The notes under the pieces: model-generated | The model's database searches: none | Told to the model about the DNA's origin: nothing | Seen by the model: only the letters and a program-made list of their open reading frames with translations | Made by a program: the position numbers and the translations under genes | In this document: positions 32,828 through 41,897 of the stretch, in pieces | Numbering within the stretch: the stretch's first letter is position 1 | Layout: each line of letters opens with the position of its first letter | Source of the DNA: Betaproteobacteria bacterium | GTDB taxonomy: Bacteria > Pseudomonadota > Gammaproteobacteria > Burkholderiales > Casimicrobiaceae | Reading direction: 5' to 3' | Length of the DNA stretch: 64,000 nucleotides | Assembly: GCA_013298695.1 (NCBI GenBank) | Contig: JAAFIS010000003.1 | Coordinates: forward strand, 248,001 to 312,000

Positions 32828-33763
32828 ATGATTATTGTGTCCGACGCCTCAGGCACCACACTTACGCACCTCTCAATTAGCGCGGTTGAGCGAGACACCG
32901 GCCTGTCGAAAGACGTTTTGCGCGTGTGGGAGCGGCGCTATGGTTTTCCGCAACCCGACCGAGACGCCAATGGCGAACGTTTGTACCCCATCGCACAGGT
33001 AGAGCGATTGCGCGCAATCAAGCGACTGATGGATGCCGGGCATCGTCCGGGGAAATTGCTCTCACTTGACGAAGGTGAGCTCGACAATTTGGCAACGCGC
33101 CAAGTTCGCTCAAAAGTCGTTGATGAAGTGGGTGATCTCCAGCGACAAATTCTTAGTTTGCTGCAAAACCATGACACGGTGGGTCTGCGGCAAACGCTCG
33201 CTCAGCTGTTGATGAAGCAGGGGTTGCAAGAGTTTGTCGCAGAAACGATTGCGCCCCTCAATCGCGCAGTGGGCGAATCCTGGATGCGGGGTGACATGCA
33301 AATTTTTCAAGAGCACGCCTACACCGAGCAGGTGCAAGTGGTGCTTCGCAGTGCGGTCAACGCGATGCCGCACCGCGCCGCAAAGCCGGTAGTGCTACTC
33401 GCAACGTTTCCCAACGAGCAACATGGGTTGGGTCTACTGATGGTGGAATCAATCCTCGCGCCCGAAGGTGCCTATTGCATATCGCTCGGAACGCAAACGC
33501 CCATTCCGGAAATCGCTGCTGCAGCTGCAGCGTACGGTGCAGATGCAGTCGCGCTATCGTTTTCCTCAGCCTATAGCAGCAAACAGGCGCTCGCGGGCTT
33601 GCAATCGCTGCGCGCGATGCTGCCAGAGCGTGTATCAATGTGGGTCGGTGGCGAGCTGATTCGCCGCATGCGCCGCGAAATCCCGGGAATAGTTACTACA
33701 TCCTCGCTGGCAGATATTCTCGCTGCACTGCGCCAATGGCGCTCCGAGCATTCGAATCGTTAG
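32828..33763 (+). CDS. MerR-family regulator with B12-binding domain (CarH/LitR-like photoreceptor)
   Basis: 311 residues from ATG at 32828. Residues about 12-80 are a MerR helix-turn-helix (ISAVERDTGLSKDVLRVWERRYG, then RLYPIAQVERLRAIKRLMDAGHRPGKLL). Next is a helical cobalamin-cap domain with the W-x9-EH motif: Trp152 (GESW), Glu162 and His163. Last is a Rossmann B12 domain with E-x-H-xx-G: Glu197, His199, Gly202 (NEQHGLG). These are the adenosylcobalamin residues of CarH/LitR, which keep the repressor on DNA in the dark and release it in light. The residue after Trp152 is Met, not the His that forms the light adduct in Thermus CarH. Neighbours folE2, a lipid operon and a diiron protein suggest control of light or singlet-oxygen responses. 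Confidence 0.9.
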   Translation: MIIVSDASGTTLTHLSISAVERDTGLSKDVLRVWERRYGFPQPDRDANGERLYPIAQVERLRAIKRLMDAGHRPGKLLSLDEGELDNLATRQVRSKVVDEVGDLQRQILSLLQNHDTVGLRQTLAQLLMKQGLQEFVAETIAPLNRAVGESWMRGDMQIFQEHAYTEQVQVVLRSAVNAMPHRAAKPVVLLATFPNEQHGLGLLMVESILAPEGAYCISLGTQTPIPEIAAAAAAYGADAVALSFSSAYSSKQALAGLQSLRAMLPERVSMWVGGELIRRMRREIPGIVTTSSLADILAALRQWRSEHSNR

Positions 33764-33909
33764 TCATCAGCGAACTCTTTGCCTCACGCGCACTTGAATC
33801 TAAAGTAAACGTACCGACGTACTCTAATAGCGCTAATTGGCGTAATCCTAGTATTTCCGTCACACTACAGCGCTACACTCGTCGCGTTGTTTTTGATCGA
33901 TCGATCAAC

Positions 33910-34749
33910 ATGCTTTACACCGAATTATTTAAAGACTTGGAATCCGTTCGCTGGAATATGTCCGACGACGTGCCTTGGGCATCGTTTGACCCGGAGAAGC
34001 TCTCCGACGAGCAGGCGCGCACCATCAAATTAAATGCAATCACCGAATGGTCGGCACTGCCCGCCACCGAGATGTTTTTGCGCGACAACCGTGATGACAG
34101 CGATTTTTCCGCGTTCATGTCAATTTGGTTTTACGAAGAGCAAAAGCATTCGCTCGTGCTCATGGAATACTTGAAGCGGTACCGTCCTGACATGGTGCCG
34201 AGCGAAGATGAATTGCACAACGTGCGATTCGAGTTCGACCCTGCGCCCGCGCTTGAAACGCTAATGATGCATTTCTGCGGTGAAATTCGTTTGAATCACT
34301 GGTATCGACGTGCGGCTGAATGGCATACCGAGCCGTTGATTAAACACATCTACGGACTCATCGCGCGCGACGAAGCGCGCCACGCGGGTGCTTACCTTAA
34401 ATATTTGAAGCGCTCCATCACGCGTGCGGCGGCCGGTAAAGCCAACGAAATCAAAGCTGGCTTTGCAAAGATTGGTTTCTTGATGGCCGCGAGCGGGCGC
34501 GCGGGCAAACCGCTGCATCCGACCAATTTGCACGTGAACAAAGCGATGTTTCCTAACGACACCGTGCAGAGCAAACTGCCCGATCCCGAATGGCTCGAAC
34601 ACTGGCTTGACCAGCAAATCAACTTCGACAAAGAGTGGGAAGGCAAAGTAGTGAAAATGATCCTTCACAACTTGTCGACGCTGTTTGGGAAAAGTCTTGA
34701 ATCCTTGGCCGATCTCAACAAATATCGCAAGTCACTTCTTGCCACCTAA
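33910..34749 (+). CDS. ferritin-like diiron protein, acyl-ACP-desaturase-like
   Basis: 279 residues from ATG at 33910; the frame runs upstream into the regulator gene but has no family similarity there. Diiron ligands can be placed at Glu46 or Glu54, Glu77-x-x-His80 (EEQKH), Glu125 (CGEIRLNH) and Glu155-x-x-His158 (DEARH), the ferritin-like pattern EExxH...DExRH shared with acyl-ACP desaturases. The rest is helical with a Lys/Trp-rich C-terminus. It could oxidise or desaturate a lipid, or handle oxidative stress. It follows the B12 regulator by 146 bp in the same direction and precedes rnpB. A lipid-related role is inference from context. Confidence 0.75.
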   Translation: MLYTELFKDLESVRWNMSDDVPWASFDPEKLSDEQARTIKLNAITEWSALPATEMFLRDNRDDSDFSAFMSIWFYEEQKHSLVLMEYLKRYRPDMVPSEDELHNVRFEFDPAPALETLMMHFCGEIRLNHWYRRAAEWHTEPLIKHIYGLIARDEARHAGAYLKYLKRSITRAAAGKANEIKAGFAKIGFLMAASGRAGKPLHPTNLHVNKAMFPNDTVQSKLPDPEWLEHWLDQQINFDKEWEGKVVKMILHNLSTLFGKSLESLADLNKYRKSLLAT

Positions 34750-34795
34750 CGCCGCATGCGCATCGCGCGTTCGCTATAGCTGAGATAATCGCTGT

Positions 34796-35123
34796 GAAGT
34801 TGGTCGGGCAGTCGTCGGTTGCGCAAGCAACGGGAGGAAGGTCCGGGCTCCGTAGAGCAGGGTAATGGCTAACGGCCATCCGCCGTGAGGCGAGGACTAG
34901 GGCCACAGAGACGAGCGTATTTAGTTACGGTGAAACGCGGCAACCTCTACCCGGAGCAATACCAAATAGGCATGCGCTGTGCGCGGTAAAACGCGCGCTC
35001 AAGGCGGCTCGTTGGAGCATGCGGGTAGGTAGCTTGAGGCGTGCGGTAACGTACGTCCTAGAGGAATGACTGCTGCAGCGCGCAAGCGCTGACAGAACCC
35101 GGCCTACAGACCAACTTCAACTC
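34796..35123 (+). ncRNA. rnpB: RNase P RNA, class A
   Basis: The ends pair: GAAGTTGGTC at 34796 with GACCAACTTC at 35109-35118 (helix P1). The conserved core GGAGGAAGGTCCGGGCTCC lies near 34830, the stretch GGCCACAGAGACG near 34900, GGTGAAACGCGGCAACC near 34930, AGAGGAATGACTGC near 35060 and ACAGAACCCGGCCTACAGACC at the 3' end, all as in bacterial type A RNAs. It is the catalytic part of RNase P with RnpA (9.5 kb). A GATAAT box at 34784-34789 may be its -10. Confidence 0.95.
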
Positions 35124-35253
35124 ATTCAGCGAATCCGCGTATCGCAACCAGCGTGTCGGCGCACCACGGTCGTGTGGATTCTCAAGCGTTGCATCGCTTA
35201 GGCAATTCGCGCCCGGCAGCGATTAGGTGCGAAACATCAAATAGCTTAACCAG

Positions 35254-35339
35254 ATGCCCAATCTATTGGGCGTAGTCGCTTTTTCTATTGCGTTTCGTTT
35301 GCGCATAAAAAATCGCGGGTCGCCCAATAAAAGGGGCGA
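35254..35339. repeat. paired-palindrome element, copy 7
   Basis: Left palindrome 35254-35273 (GCCCAAT / ATTGGGC). Right palindrome 35320-35339 (TCGCCC / GGGCGA). Centres are 66 bp apart. It lies between rnpB and the convergent end of chpA and could serve as a transcription end for either. Confidence 0.8.
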
Positions 35340-35364
35340 GTCCGCGATGATGTTGTGTTTCAAG

Positions 35365-38300
35365 TTAGTTCGGGCGAACGACGTTTGCGGTGTATTTTCC
35401 AATCAACCCGAGAAGCTGGTCGTCTTGGTAAGGTTTGCCCAAATATTCGTCAACGCCGAGTTCTTTAGCGTGATTGCGGTGCTTCTCTGCGGTGCGCGAC
35501 GTGATCATGATGATCGGGATATTGTTCTGCCGGTTGTCGGCTTTGATCGTTTTCGTGAACTCAAAGCCATCCATGCGCGGCATTTCGATGTCGAGCAGGA
35601 TCACATCCGGATTCACGTCTGAAAGCACTTGTAGCGCATCGAGACCATCTTTTGCTGTGATCGCTTTATAGCCCTCACGCTCAAGCAGGCGCGACGTAAT
35701 CTTTCTCACGGTGAGCGAGTCGTCGACCACCAAAACAATCGGCAAACGACCGATCACTTCGAGCGGCAACTCAGGCTCGATTGGTGCTGCGGCTGCGGCT
35801 GCGACCACCGGTACCGGCGCCGGAGGGGCGATCGGCTCGGGCGCGCGAGTGATTGCGTCGGATGGCGTGCTTGCTGTTGCAGCACTTTCCGACGAAGTTG
35901 CATCCGCCAACGCGTCGGTCATCGGTATCGCAGGCGCAGGAGAAGTTGTCACGATCCCACTGGCGGCTGCAGGCAACGAGGTAGCCATTGGCGTAACCGC
36001 TGCGGGAGCGGGTGTTGTTGCAGCAGCTGATGCGGACGCTGAGGCCAAAGCTGCGGTCGCGACGCCGGCCGCGCTTGCGCGCAGCAGAGCAATCGGATCC
36101 ATTAGCAACACAATCTTGCCGTCGCCCAATACCGTTAATCCAGCCATGCCTGGAACACGTGCGAGCTGCGGCCCGTACGGTTTGGCCACCACCTCTTGGT
36201 TGCCGATGACTTTGTCGACTTCAATCGCCGCCGTCGCATCACCCGCGCGCAAGAAGGCCACGGGGTACGATTTGTGCACCGTGGCGTCGGGGCGTCCGCC
36301 CAGAAGCACCGACATGCTTCTATACGGCACGAATTTCCCAGCGACGTCAAATTGCTTCGCGGCAAGCGCCACAACACGTTCACGGGCGGGCACCTGGCGT
36401 ACAGTTTCGATCAGCGACGAAGGAATCGCGTAGACCGTTCCGGCGCTCTCAACCAACAATACTTGAGTGACCGCGAGCGTAAGCGGCACTGACAACGTGA
36501 ATTTGGTGCCGACACCGGCGGCGGTCGCCGCAACCACGCGACCGCCGAGCGCCGCGAGTTCGCTGCGCACCACGTCCATACCGACACCGCGACCGGAAAT
36601 AGCGGTTACTGCGTCTGCCGTCGTGAAACCGGGGCGGAAAATGAATTCGATCAGCTGCGCATCGTTAAGCGGCTCGTCCGCCTGCGCGAGTCCGACGCGA
36701 ATTGCGCGCTGGCGCACGCGTTCAAGCGAAATGCCCGAACCGTCATCGGTGAATTCGATGGCAACCTCGTTGCCTTGCTGTTTAACCGCAATATTGATTT
36801 CGCCAATCGCCGGTTTGCCAGCGGCTTCGCGCACCTCAGTCGGTTCGATACCATGCGCGAACGAATTGCGCACCAGATGTTCGAGCACGGGGATCAGGCG
36901 CTCTAGCACGCCGCGGTCGATTTCGATACGACCGCCAACGATATCTAAGTTTGCCCGCTTGCCAACGTCTTTCGCGGTTTGCCGTAGCACGCGGTACAAG
37001 CGCTCGGTGACGGTTGAGAACGGCACGGTGCGCAGCGATTGCAAACGCAGCTGCACCGAGCGCGACAAACGCGTTTGTGCGGCGAGTGCGGTCTCCGCGT
37101 CGTCGATGTTTTTCAGCAAGTTTTGCTGCACTGTGCCGACGTCGTTCACGCCTTCAGCCAAGCTTCGCGTGAGCTCTTGGAATCGTGTGTAGCGGTCAAA
37201 CTCGAGCGGATCGAACGTGGATTCTTGATCAAGTCGCGACTGAATCTGCGACTCGCCCTGAATCTCGATTTCGCGAAGCAATGTGCGCAGACGAACCACG
37301 AACGAAGTGAGGTCGGCCAGACTGGTTTTCAGGCCGCGAAGTTCGCTCTCGATCCGTGATCGATTGATCGCGATTTCACCGGCTTCGTCGGCCAGCAATT
37401 CCACCGAATCGGTACGCACACGCAGGTAGGCGACAGCGCTCTCTGGTGCCACGGCGGTTGTGGTGGCAAGCGCTGGTTTTGGCGCCTCTGCCGTAATCGA
37501 GGCTTTTGCGGCCGCAATCGCGGCTGCCGTGACCGAGACTTGCGGTGCGGCTTCTGTCACTTGAGTCGGCACGACCGTACCTGCAGTCGCGTCAGCAGCC
37601 ACCGGTGCGGCGATCGCTGGCGCGGTGATTGATTCGTCATCAATCAAATCGGGGATGACATCGCCTTCGGCTTTTGCGAAGCGCGGCAACGCCACGTCGT
37701 ACTTCCCGGCGACAAGCGCGTCGAGGACGTAAGCCACGTCATCAAATCGTTCTTCAACTTGGTTCAAGTCGGCATCTGTCCAATCGCCGTGCTTTTCGGC
37801 AACGGCTGATTCGACGATGTGTGTGAGCTCGCCCAAACGCATCGCGCCGGCCATTCGGGCGCTGCCTTTCAAGGTGTGAAGCGTGCGCTTCAAACTATCA
37901 AGGTTGTTCTTATCGTTCGGTGACGCGCGAAGTGTGCGGATTTCAGCGCTCGCTGTTGGGAACAACTCCTGCGCTTCTTCCAAAAAGATAGGCAGCACCT
38001 GCACGTCGATATCGTCGTTGATACCGACCAACGGATCTTCGGTCGATAGCGGTACAGAACTAGCTTTAGGTGGCTGCGGGAACTGGGGCGGAGCTGCAAA
38101 AACGGTTGCAGCCGCGATCGCAGTAGAAAGCGGGGTAGCCCCAATCGGGTCGGCGGTTGGGCTCGATGCCTGAGCGGGAATGGCTATCTCGGCAGGCTCG
38201 CCACCGGTTGCAGGCGCCGACTCCGATGTTGAGCCGGCCAGTGCGCTAGTAGCAAGCATCGCTGCACCGACACCAAAAGCGGCGGTTTCAGCAAGCGGCA

Positions 38301-41300
38301 ACGCGACGGGTGCATCGACTTCGGTCATCTGCTGCTGATCGACCGCAGGCGTGTGCGATTCGACCGGCGGAGGGGCCGCTTCAATGGCAACGCTTACCGG
38401 CGCGATCTCTCCGATCGGTGCGCGGAAATTCTCCGGGATGTCAATCGCGATTTCGTCTTCAATTTCAAACGATGGCGCTTCGTGCCGTGCCGACTCGCGA
38501 GCCATTTCGGCAGCTGCGCCGCCGCCGGTACCGCCGGTTGCCGAAACAAACGTTTCGAGTCGATCCGACGCGACTGCAATCAGATGACGTTCGCTTTCGC
38601 TCGTCGGGGTTTGAGTCTGCAAACGCAACACTGATGAGCGCAAGGTCTCGATTGCATCCGAAAGCAGTGACAAATTCTCTTCGACTTTTTTGGTTTGGCG
38701 AACTGCAACGAGCGCTTCTTCGATGTGGCCGGCGAGATCACCTATCGCGCCAAAGCCCGCGGTGCGATGAATTCCGCACAAGGTGTGGCTCGCGCGCACC
38801 ATGGAGTCTGACGGCAATTGGCTCGGATCGAACTGCATGAGCGAGAGCTCTTGATCCAGTGTGTTTAAGTGCGAGCGAGCTTCATCGCCCATGATTGAGA
38901 ACAGGGTGCGGCTCACGCGAACGCCGTCAAGCTCTAGCTCATCGCTCCATGCGGGCAATGAGAAAGCGGGCGCGACTGGAGCTGGCGCAACAGGCGCCGC
39001 AATCGGTGCGATCTCAACAGCTTTGGAATCGGCGAGGCTTTCGAAACTTATTTCCTCAACTTCCAGCGCGGGCAACGGGGTGGCTGCCGCCTCCGTTGTC
39101 GGAAGATCAAACCAAGCTAAATCGGCAGGTGTAGCAGCCGCTTCGTTGGGCGCGGAAGACGGCGTCGGTGCAGCGAAATCTGCTTTCTCAAACAAGCTTT
39201 CAAGTCCAACGCCCGAGTCTGTTGGGGCTGGCGTGGCAAAAACAGATGACTTGCTTTTTTCGGCGAACGCGGTGGCGCCCAATGCGGTTGCGGCAGCAGC
39301 GAAAGTGGCCAAACCGGAGATTTCGGCTGTTGACTGAGCGGGCGCGGCAGTCGAAGGCACGGACGTAGTCACCGGCGCCGGGGCCGGTGTTGGTGCAACT
39401 GCGACCGGCGCCGCTTGTGCTGCGCCGGTGGGTGGCGTAGCCACGCTGTGACCGCACTTTTCGACAAGGGCGTCGAACGTGTGCGGATCGACCAGCGCGC
39501 GGCCATTAGCCACCAATTCGGCAACCCACAACTTGAACTGCTTCGTGGCAACGTTAACCAGCTCGGTTTCCGAGCCCGACAGCGAGCGACCTTCCTCCAG
39601 CACCGGATTGAGCACGCGCTCAACATTCCACGCGGCTTCGCCTAGCGTGTGCAAGCCGACCATGCGGCCGCTGCCTTTGAGCGTATGGAACCCGCGACGC
39701 ACGTCTCGCAATAAATCGTTGCGAGCAGGCGCGTGCGCGTACTCGGCCATCGATGCTTCAATATTGCCAACTACTTCGCCAGCTTCCTCGATGAAAATTT
39801 CGAGTAACGCGTCGTCTTGGCTATCAACTGGTACGTCGAGGAGGCGCTGTGTTTCTGCTGAAACGGCCGCAGCAGGCTCAGAATTTCCGAGCACGGGCCG
39901 AAGCTCGTTTTGCAACAAATCGAAGTCAAGGCGATCGCCACTGATCACGTTGAGTCCTGATTTTGCGGCGCTCGCTAGTGAGGCATCATCAAGAAGCTCG
40001 GCATCGCGGCGGATATCGTTCAAACCCGAAGCAACGGAGGCGCGTAAGCGCTCATCGGTGGGCGAATTTTTCAGCTGAACAACATCGGACTTAAGCGCGC
40101 GAATTCGGGAGCCGAGGGCCACCTCAACGCTATGTTCGGGCGCGTCCTCCACCACTATGGCTGATTCACCGCGCAAGGTGCGACCGAGCGACTCGAGGAT
40201 CGCCTCAGCACCTGCCTCTTTGCGCTCTCGTGCGTCGACGTAGAAACCAAAGCCCGCCAACGCATTGGCAATCCGATCAATTTCGACCGCGTCGATGTTG
40301 CTGGTGTCAACGAGCATCGTCGAGACGCGCTGCGAAACCTGCTGGATGATGTGGTGCGCGTCGTTCCAGCCGAGCAAACGCAACGCACCAGAAACTTGTG
40401 CGAGCAATCCGGGGATCTGACCCAAATCTTCGACCGCCGTGCTGTCGCGGAAAACGGCATCGAGTGCGCTCTCGATTTGCCGCATGTTGGTGCGAATCTC
40501 GCGGCAGACTTGCGCGATGGTTTCGCGCTCTTGTGCGAGTCGCGTAAGCGATCCACTTCCCATCGCGTCGACCAATTCGGCGGGGATAGGCGCACGCGAC
40601 GTTGCGTAGCCCAAGCGCTTGAGCGCTGTATTGACTTCGTTCGGAAAGGTTTTAGGCAGTGCTGCCAAATGCTGCGTTGACGTTTCCAGTAACAACAAGC
40701 AGGATGCGAATTCAAGCGACGCTTCGTCATTGAGCGAGCGTGACGAAATGAGCGAAGCGACATCAGCGAGCCCAGCACCGAGCTCGGATAGGCTGCGCAA
40801 GCCGATTGCATCGCATGCCGCAGGCAGTTCAGACAGCGCTGCCGCAAGCCGCTCGGGTGCCCCAGAGCGATTCGTGGAAACAGCGCCCCACTCATCCTTG
40901 CACCGTCCGACTGTCTCGTTGAGTCGATCAATGGCTGGGCGCAGAGCGACGACATCAAGCTCGCGCGGCACACGTTTCGGTACTAAAACATCGAGGCTGT
41001 AGAGCGCTTTAACTTCGCTGCACGCGTCAGAGCCTTCACCGACTCGCGAGACGTGATACAGAACCTCTCGCTTTAGGCGATCTGCGACTTTTGTCGAGCC
41101 TTCGACCAACCGACGAATTTGTAAATCGATTCGGGCAAACAGTTGCTTGACCGACGTGGACGATTCAACGCTGTTTTTCTGTACTGCGTCGAGCAGTGCA
41201 CTGGCCGCCCACCAAAATGATCGCTGCGCAGGCAGCGGATGCGCCTGTTCGATGCCCGCGAGCGCTTGCTGCATGAGCGCGAGGCCAGACGCGGATGCGT

Positions 41301-41844
41301 TACCGCGCAACCAATCGAGAAATCCCCGCTGGAAGTCGCGGCGATGTCGCAGTAAATAGGACGCTAATTTCGACGGCTCTACAGCGTCGGTGATCTCTTT
41401 GAAGCGCGGCTTACGCGATAAGTCAGGGAAGAACAGATCGGCCGGCCCAAAACGAACTTCACGCAAGCGTCCGAGCGCCAGATACTCCGGCAAAAAGCGA
41501 AGTGGCACTGGCTGCGTACCGACCGCAATTTCCTCCAAGTGCGCAACCAATCGTCGACAAGCCGATGCAATGGTTTGCAGCGCTTCTGGCCTAGGATTTT
41601 CGGGCGCGTCTGGCAAATGCTGTTCAAACTCGCGCAGCAATACGGCGAAGCCTTCAACGCCAACCAGCTCGAAAGCACCGGCTGCTTTATGCAAATTCGA
41701 GCGCACCGTCGCCGAAAGATTGCCGGATTCGCCGGCCTGTAAACGCGCGATACCATCGAGCGCGGCTAACAGCGTTGCGTCAAGTTCTGCCTTTACCCAA
41801 ACAATTGGCCCGCTGTCCAGGTCCAGTGGAATATCTACCGCCAC
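35365..41844 (-). CDS. chpA: ChpA/PilL hybrid sensor histidine kinase of the Pil-Chp system
   Basis: 2159 residues, a large CheA-type kinase. Histidine-phosphotransfer domains are spread along it: a degenerate N-terminal one (HKAAGAFE near residue 51), HTLKGSGRMVG near 718, a changed one HTLCGIHRTAG near 1023 and HTLKGSARMAG near 1323. Long Ala/Pro linkers separate them. The kinase core follows (HLVRNSFAHGIE near 1660, DDGSGIS, ISGRGVGMDVV), then a CheW-like domain and a C-terminal receiver with VVDDS and the acceptor aspartate in LLDIEMPRMDG near 2081. It controls type IV pilus motors and surface sensing with PilG/PilH. It is the last gene of pilG-pilH-pilI-pilJ-chpA. Confidence 0.95.
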   Translation of the reverse strand: MAVDIPLDLDSGPIVWVKAELDATLLAALDGIARLQAGESGNLSATVRSNLHKAAGAFELVGVEGFAVLLREFEQHLPDAPENPRPEALQTIASACRRLVAHLEEIAVGTQPVPLRFLPEYLALGRLREVRFGPADLFFPDLSRKPRFKEITDAVEPSKLASYLLRHRRDFQRGFLDWLRGNASASGLALMQQALAGIEQAHPLPAQRSFWWAASALLDAVQKNSVESSTSVKQLFARIDLQIRRLVEGSTKVADRLKREVLYHVSRVGEGSDACSEVKALYSLDVLVPKRVPRELDVVALRPAIDRLNETVGRCKDEWGAVSTNRSGAPERLAAALSELPAACDAIGLRSLSELGAGLADVASLISSRSLNDEASLEFASCLLLLETSTQHLAALPKTFPNEVNTALKRLGYATSRAPIPAELVDAMGSGSLTRLAQERETIAQVCREIRTNMRQIESALDAVFRDSTAVEDLGQIPGLLAQVSGALRLLGWNDAHHIIQQVSQRVSTMLVDTSNIDAVEIDRIANALAGFGFYVDARERKEAGAEAILESLGRTLRGESAIVVEDAPEHSVEVALGSRIRALKSDVVQLKNSPTDERLRASVASGLNDIRRDAELLDDASLASAAKSGLNVISGDRLDFDLLQNELRPVLGNSEPAAAVSAETQRLLDVPVDSQDDALLEIFIEEAGEVVGNIEASMAEYAHAPARNDLLRDVRRGFHTLKGSGRMVGLHTLGEAAWNVERVLNPVLEEGRSLSGSETELVNVATKQFKLWVAELVANGRALVDPHTFDALVEKCGHSVATPPTGAAQAAPVAVAPTPAPAPVTTSVPSTAAPAQSTAEISGLATFAAAATALGATAFAEKSKSSVFATPAPTDSGVGLESLFEKADFAAPTPSSAPNEAAATPADLAWFDLPTTEAAATPLPALEVEEISFESLADSKAVEIAPIAAPVAPAPVAPAFSLPAWSDELELDGVRVSRTLFSIMGDEARSHLNTLDQELSLMQFDPSQLPSDSMVRASHTLCGIHRTAGFGAIGDLAGHIEEALVAVRQTKKVEENLSLLSDAIETLRSSVLRLQTQTPTSESERHLIAVASDRLETFVSATGGTGGGAAAEMARESARHEAPSFEIEDEIAIDIPENFRAPIGEIAPVSVAIEAAPPPVESHTPAVDQQQMTEVDAPVALPLAETAAFGVGAAMLATSALAGSTSESAPATGGEPAEIAIPAQASSPTADPIGATPLSTAIAAATVFAAPPQFPQPPKASSVPLSTEDPLVGINDDIDVQVLPIFLEEAQELFPTASAEIRTLRASPNDKNNLDSLKRTLHTLKGSARMAGAMRLGELTHIVESAVAEKHGDWTDADLNQVEERFDDVAYVLDALVAGKYDVALPRFAKAEGDVIPDLIDDESITAPAIAAPVAADATAGTVVPTQVTEAAPQVSVTAAAIAAAKASITAEAPKPALATTTAVAPESAVAYLRVRTDSVELLADEAGEIAINRSRIESELRGLKTSLADLTSFVVRLRTLLREIEIQGESQIQSRLDQESTFDPLEFDRYTRFQELTRSLAEGVNDVGTVQQNLLKNIDDAETALAAQTRLSRSVQLRLQSLRTVPFSTVTERLYRVLRQTAKDVGKRANLDIVGGRIEIDRGVLERLIPVLEHLVRNSFAHGIEPTEVREAAGKPAIGEINIAVKQQGNEVAIEFTDDGSGISLERVRQRAIRVGLAQADEPLNDAQLIEFIFRPGFTTADAVTAISGRGVGMDVVRSELAALGGRVVAATAAGVGTKFTLSVPLTLAVTQVLLVESAGTVYAIPSSLIETVRQVPARERVVALAAKQFDVAGKFVPYRSMSVLLGGRPDATVHKSYPVAFLRAGDATAAIEVDKVIGNQEVVAKPYGPQLARVPGMAGLTVLGDGKIVLLMDPIALLRASAAGVATAALASASASAAATTPAPAAVTPMATSLPAAASGIVTTSPAPAIPMTDALADATSSESAATASTPSDAITRAPEPIAPPAPVPVVAAAAAAPIEPELPLEVIGRLPIVLVVDDSLTVRKITSRLLEREGYKAITAKDGLDALQVLSDVNPDVILLDIEMPRMDGFEFTKTIKADNRQNNIPIIMITSRTAEKHRNHAKELGVDEYLGKPYQDDQLLGLIGKYTANVVRPN

Positions 41845-41897
41845 TCGAGCACTCCTTGATTCACTTTATGGTCTGTCGAAATCGATATTTGTTTCGA

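Noticed and set aside
35711-37192. Long plus-strand ORFs opposite chpA (240 and 241 codons)
   Set aside because: They are shadows of the Ala/Pro-rich chpA frame; composition is low-complexity and no family is recognisable.
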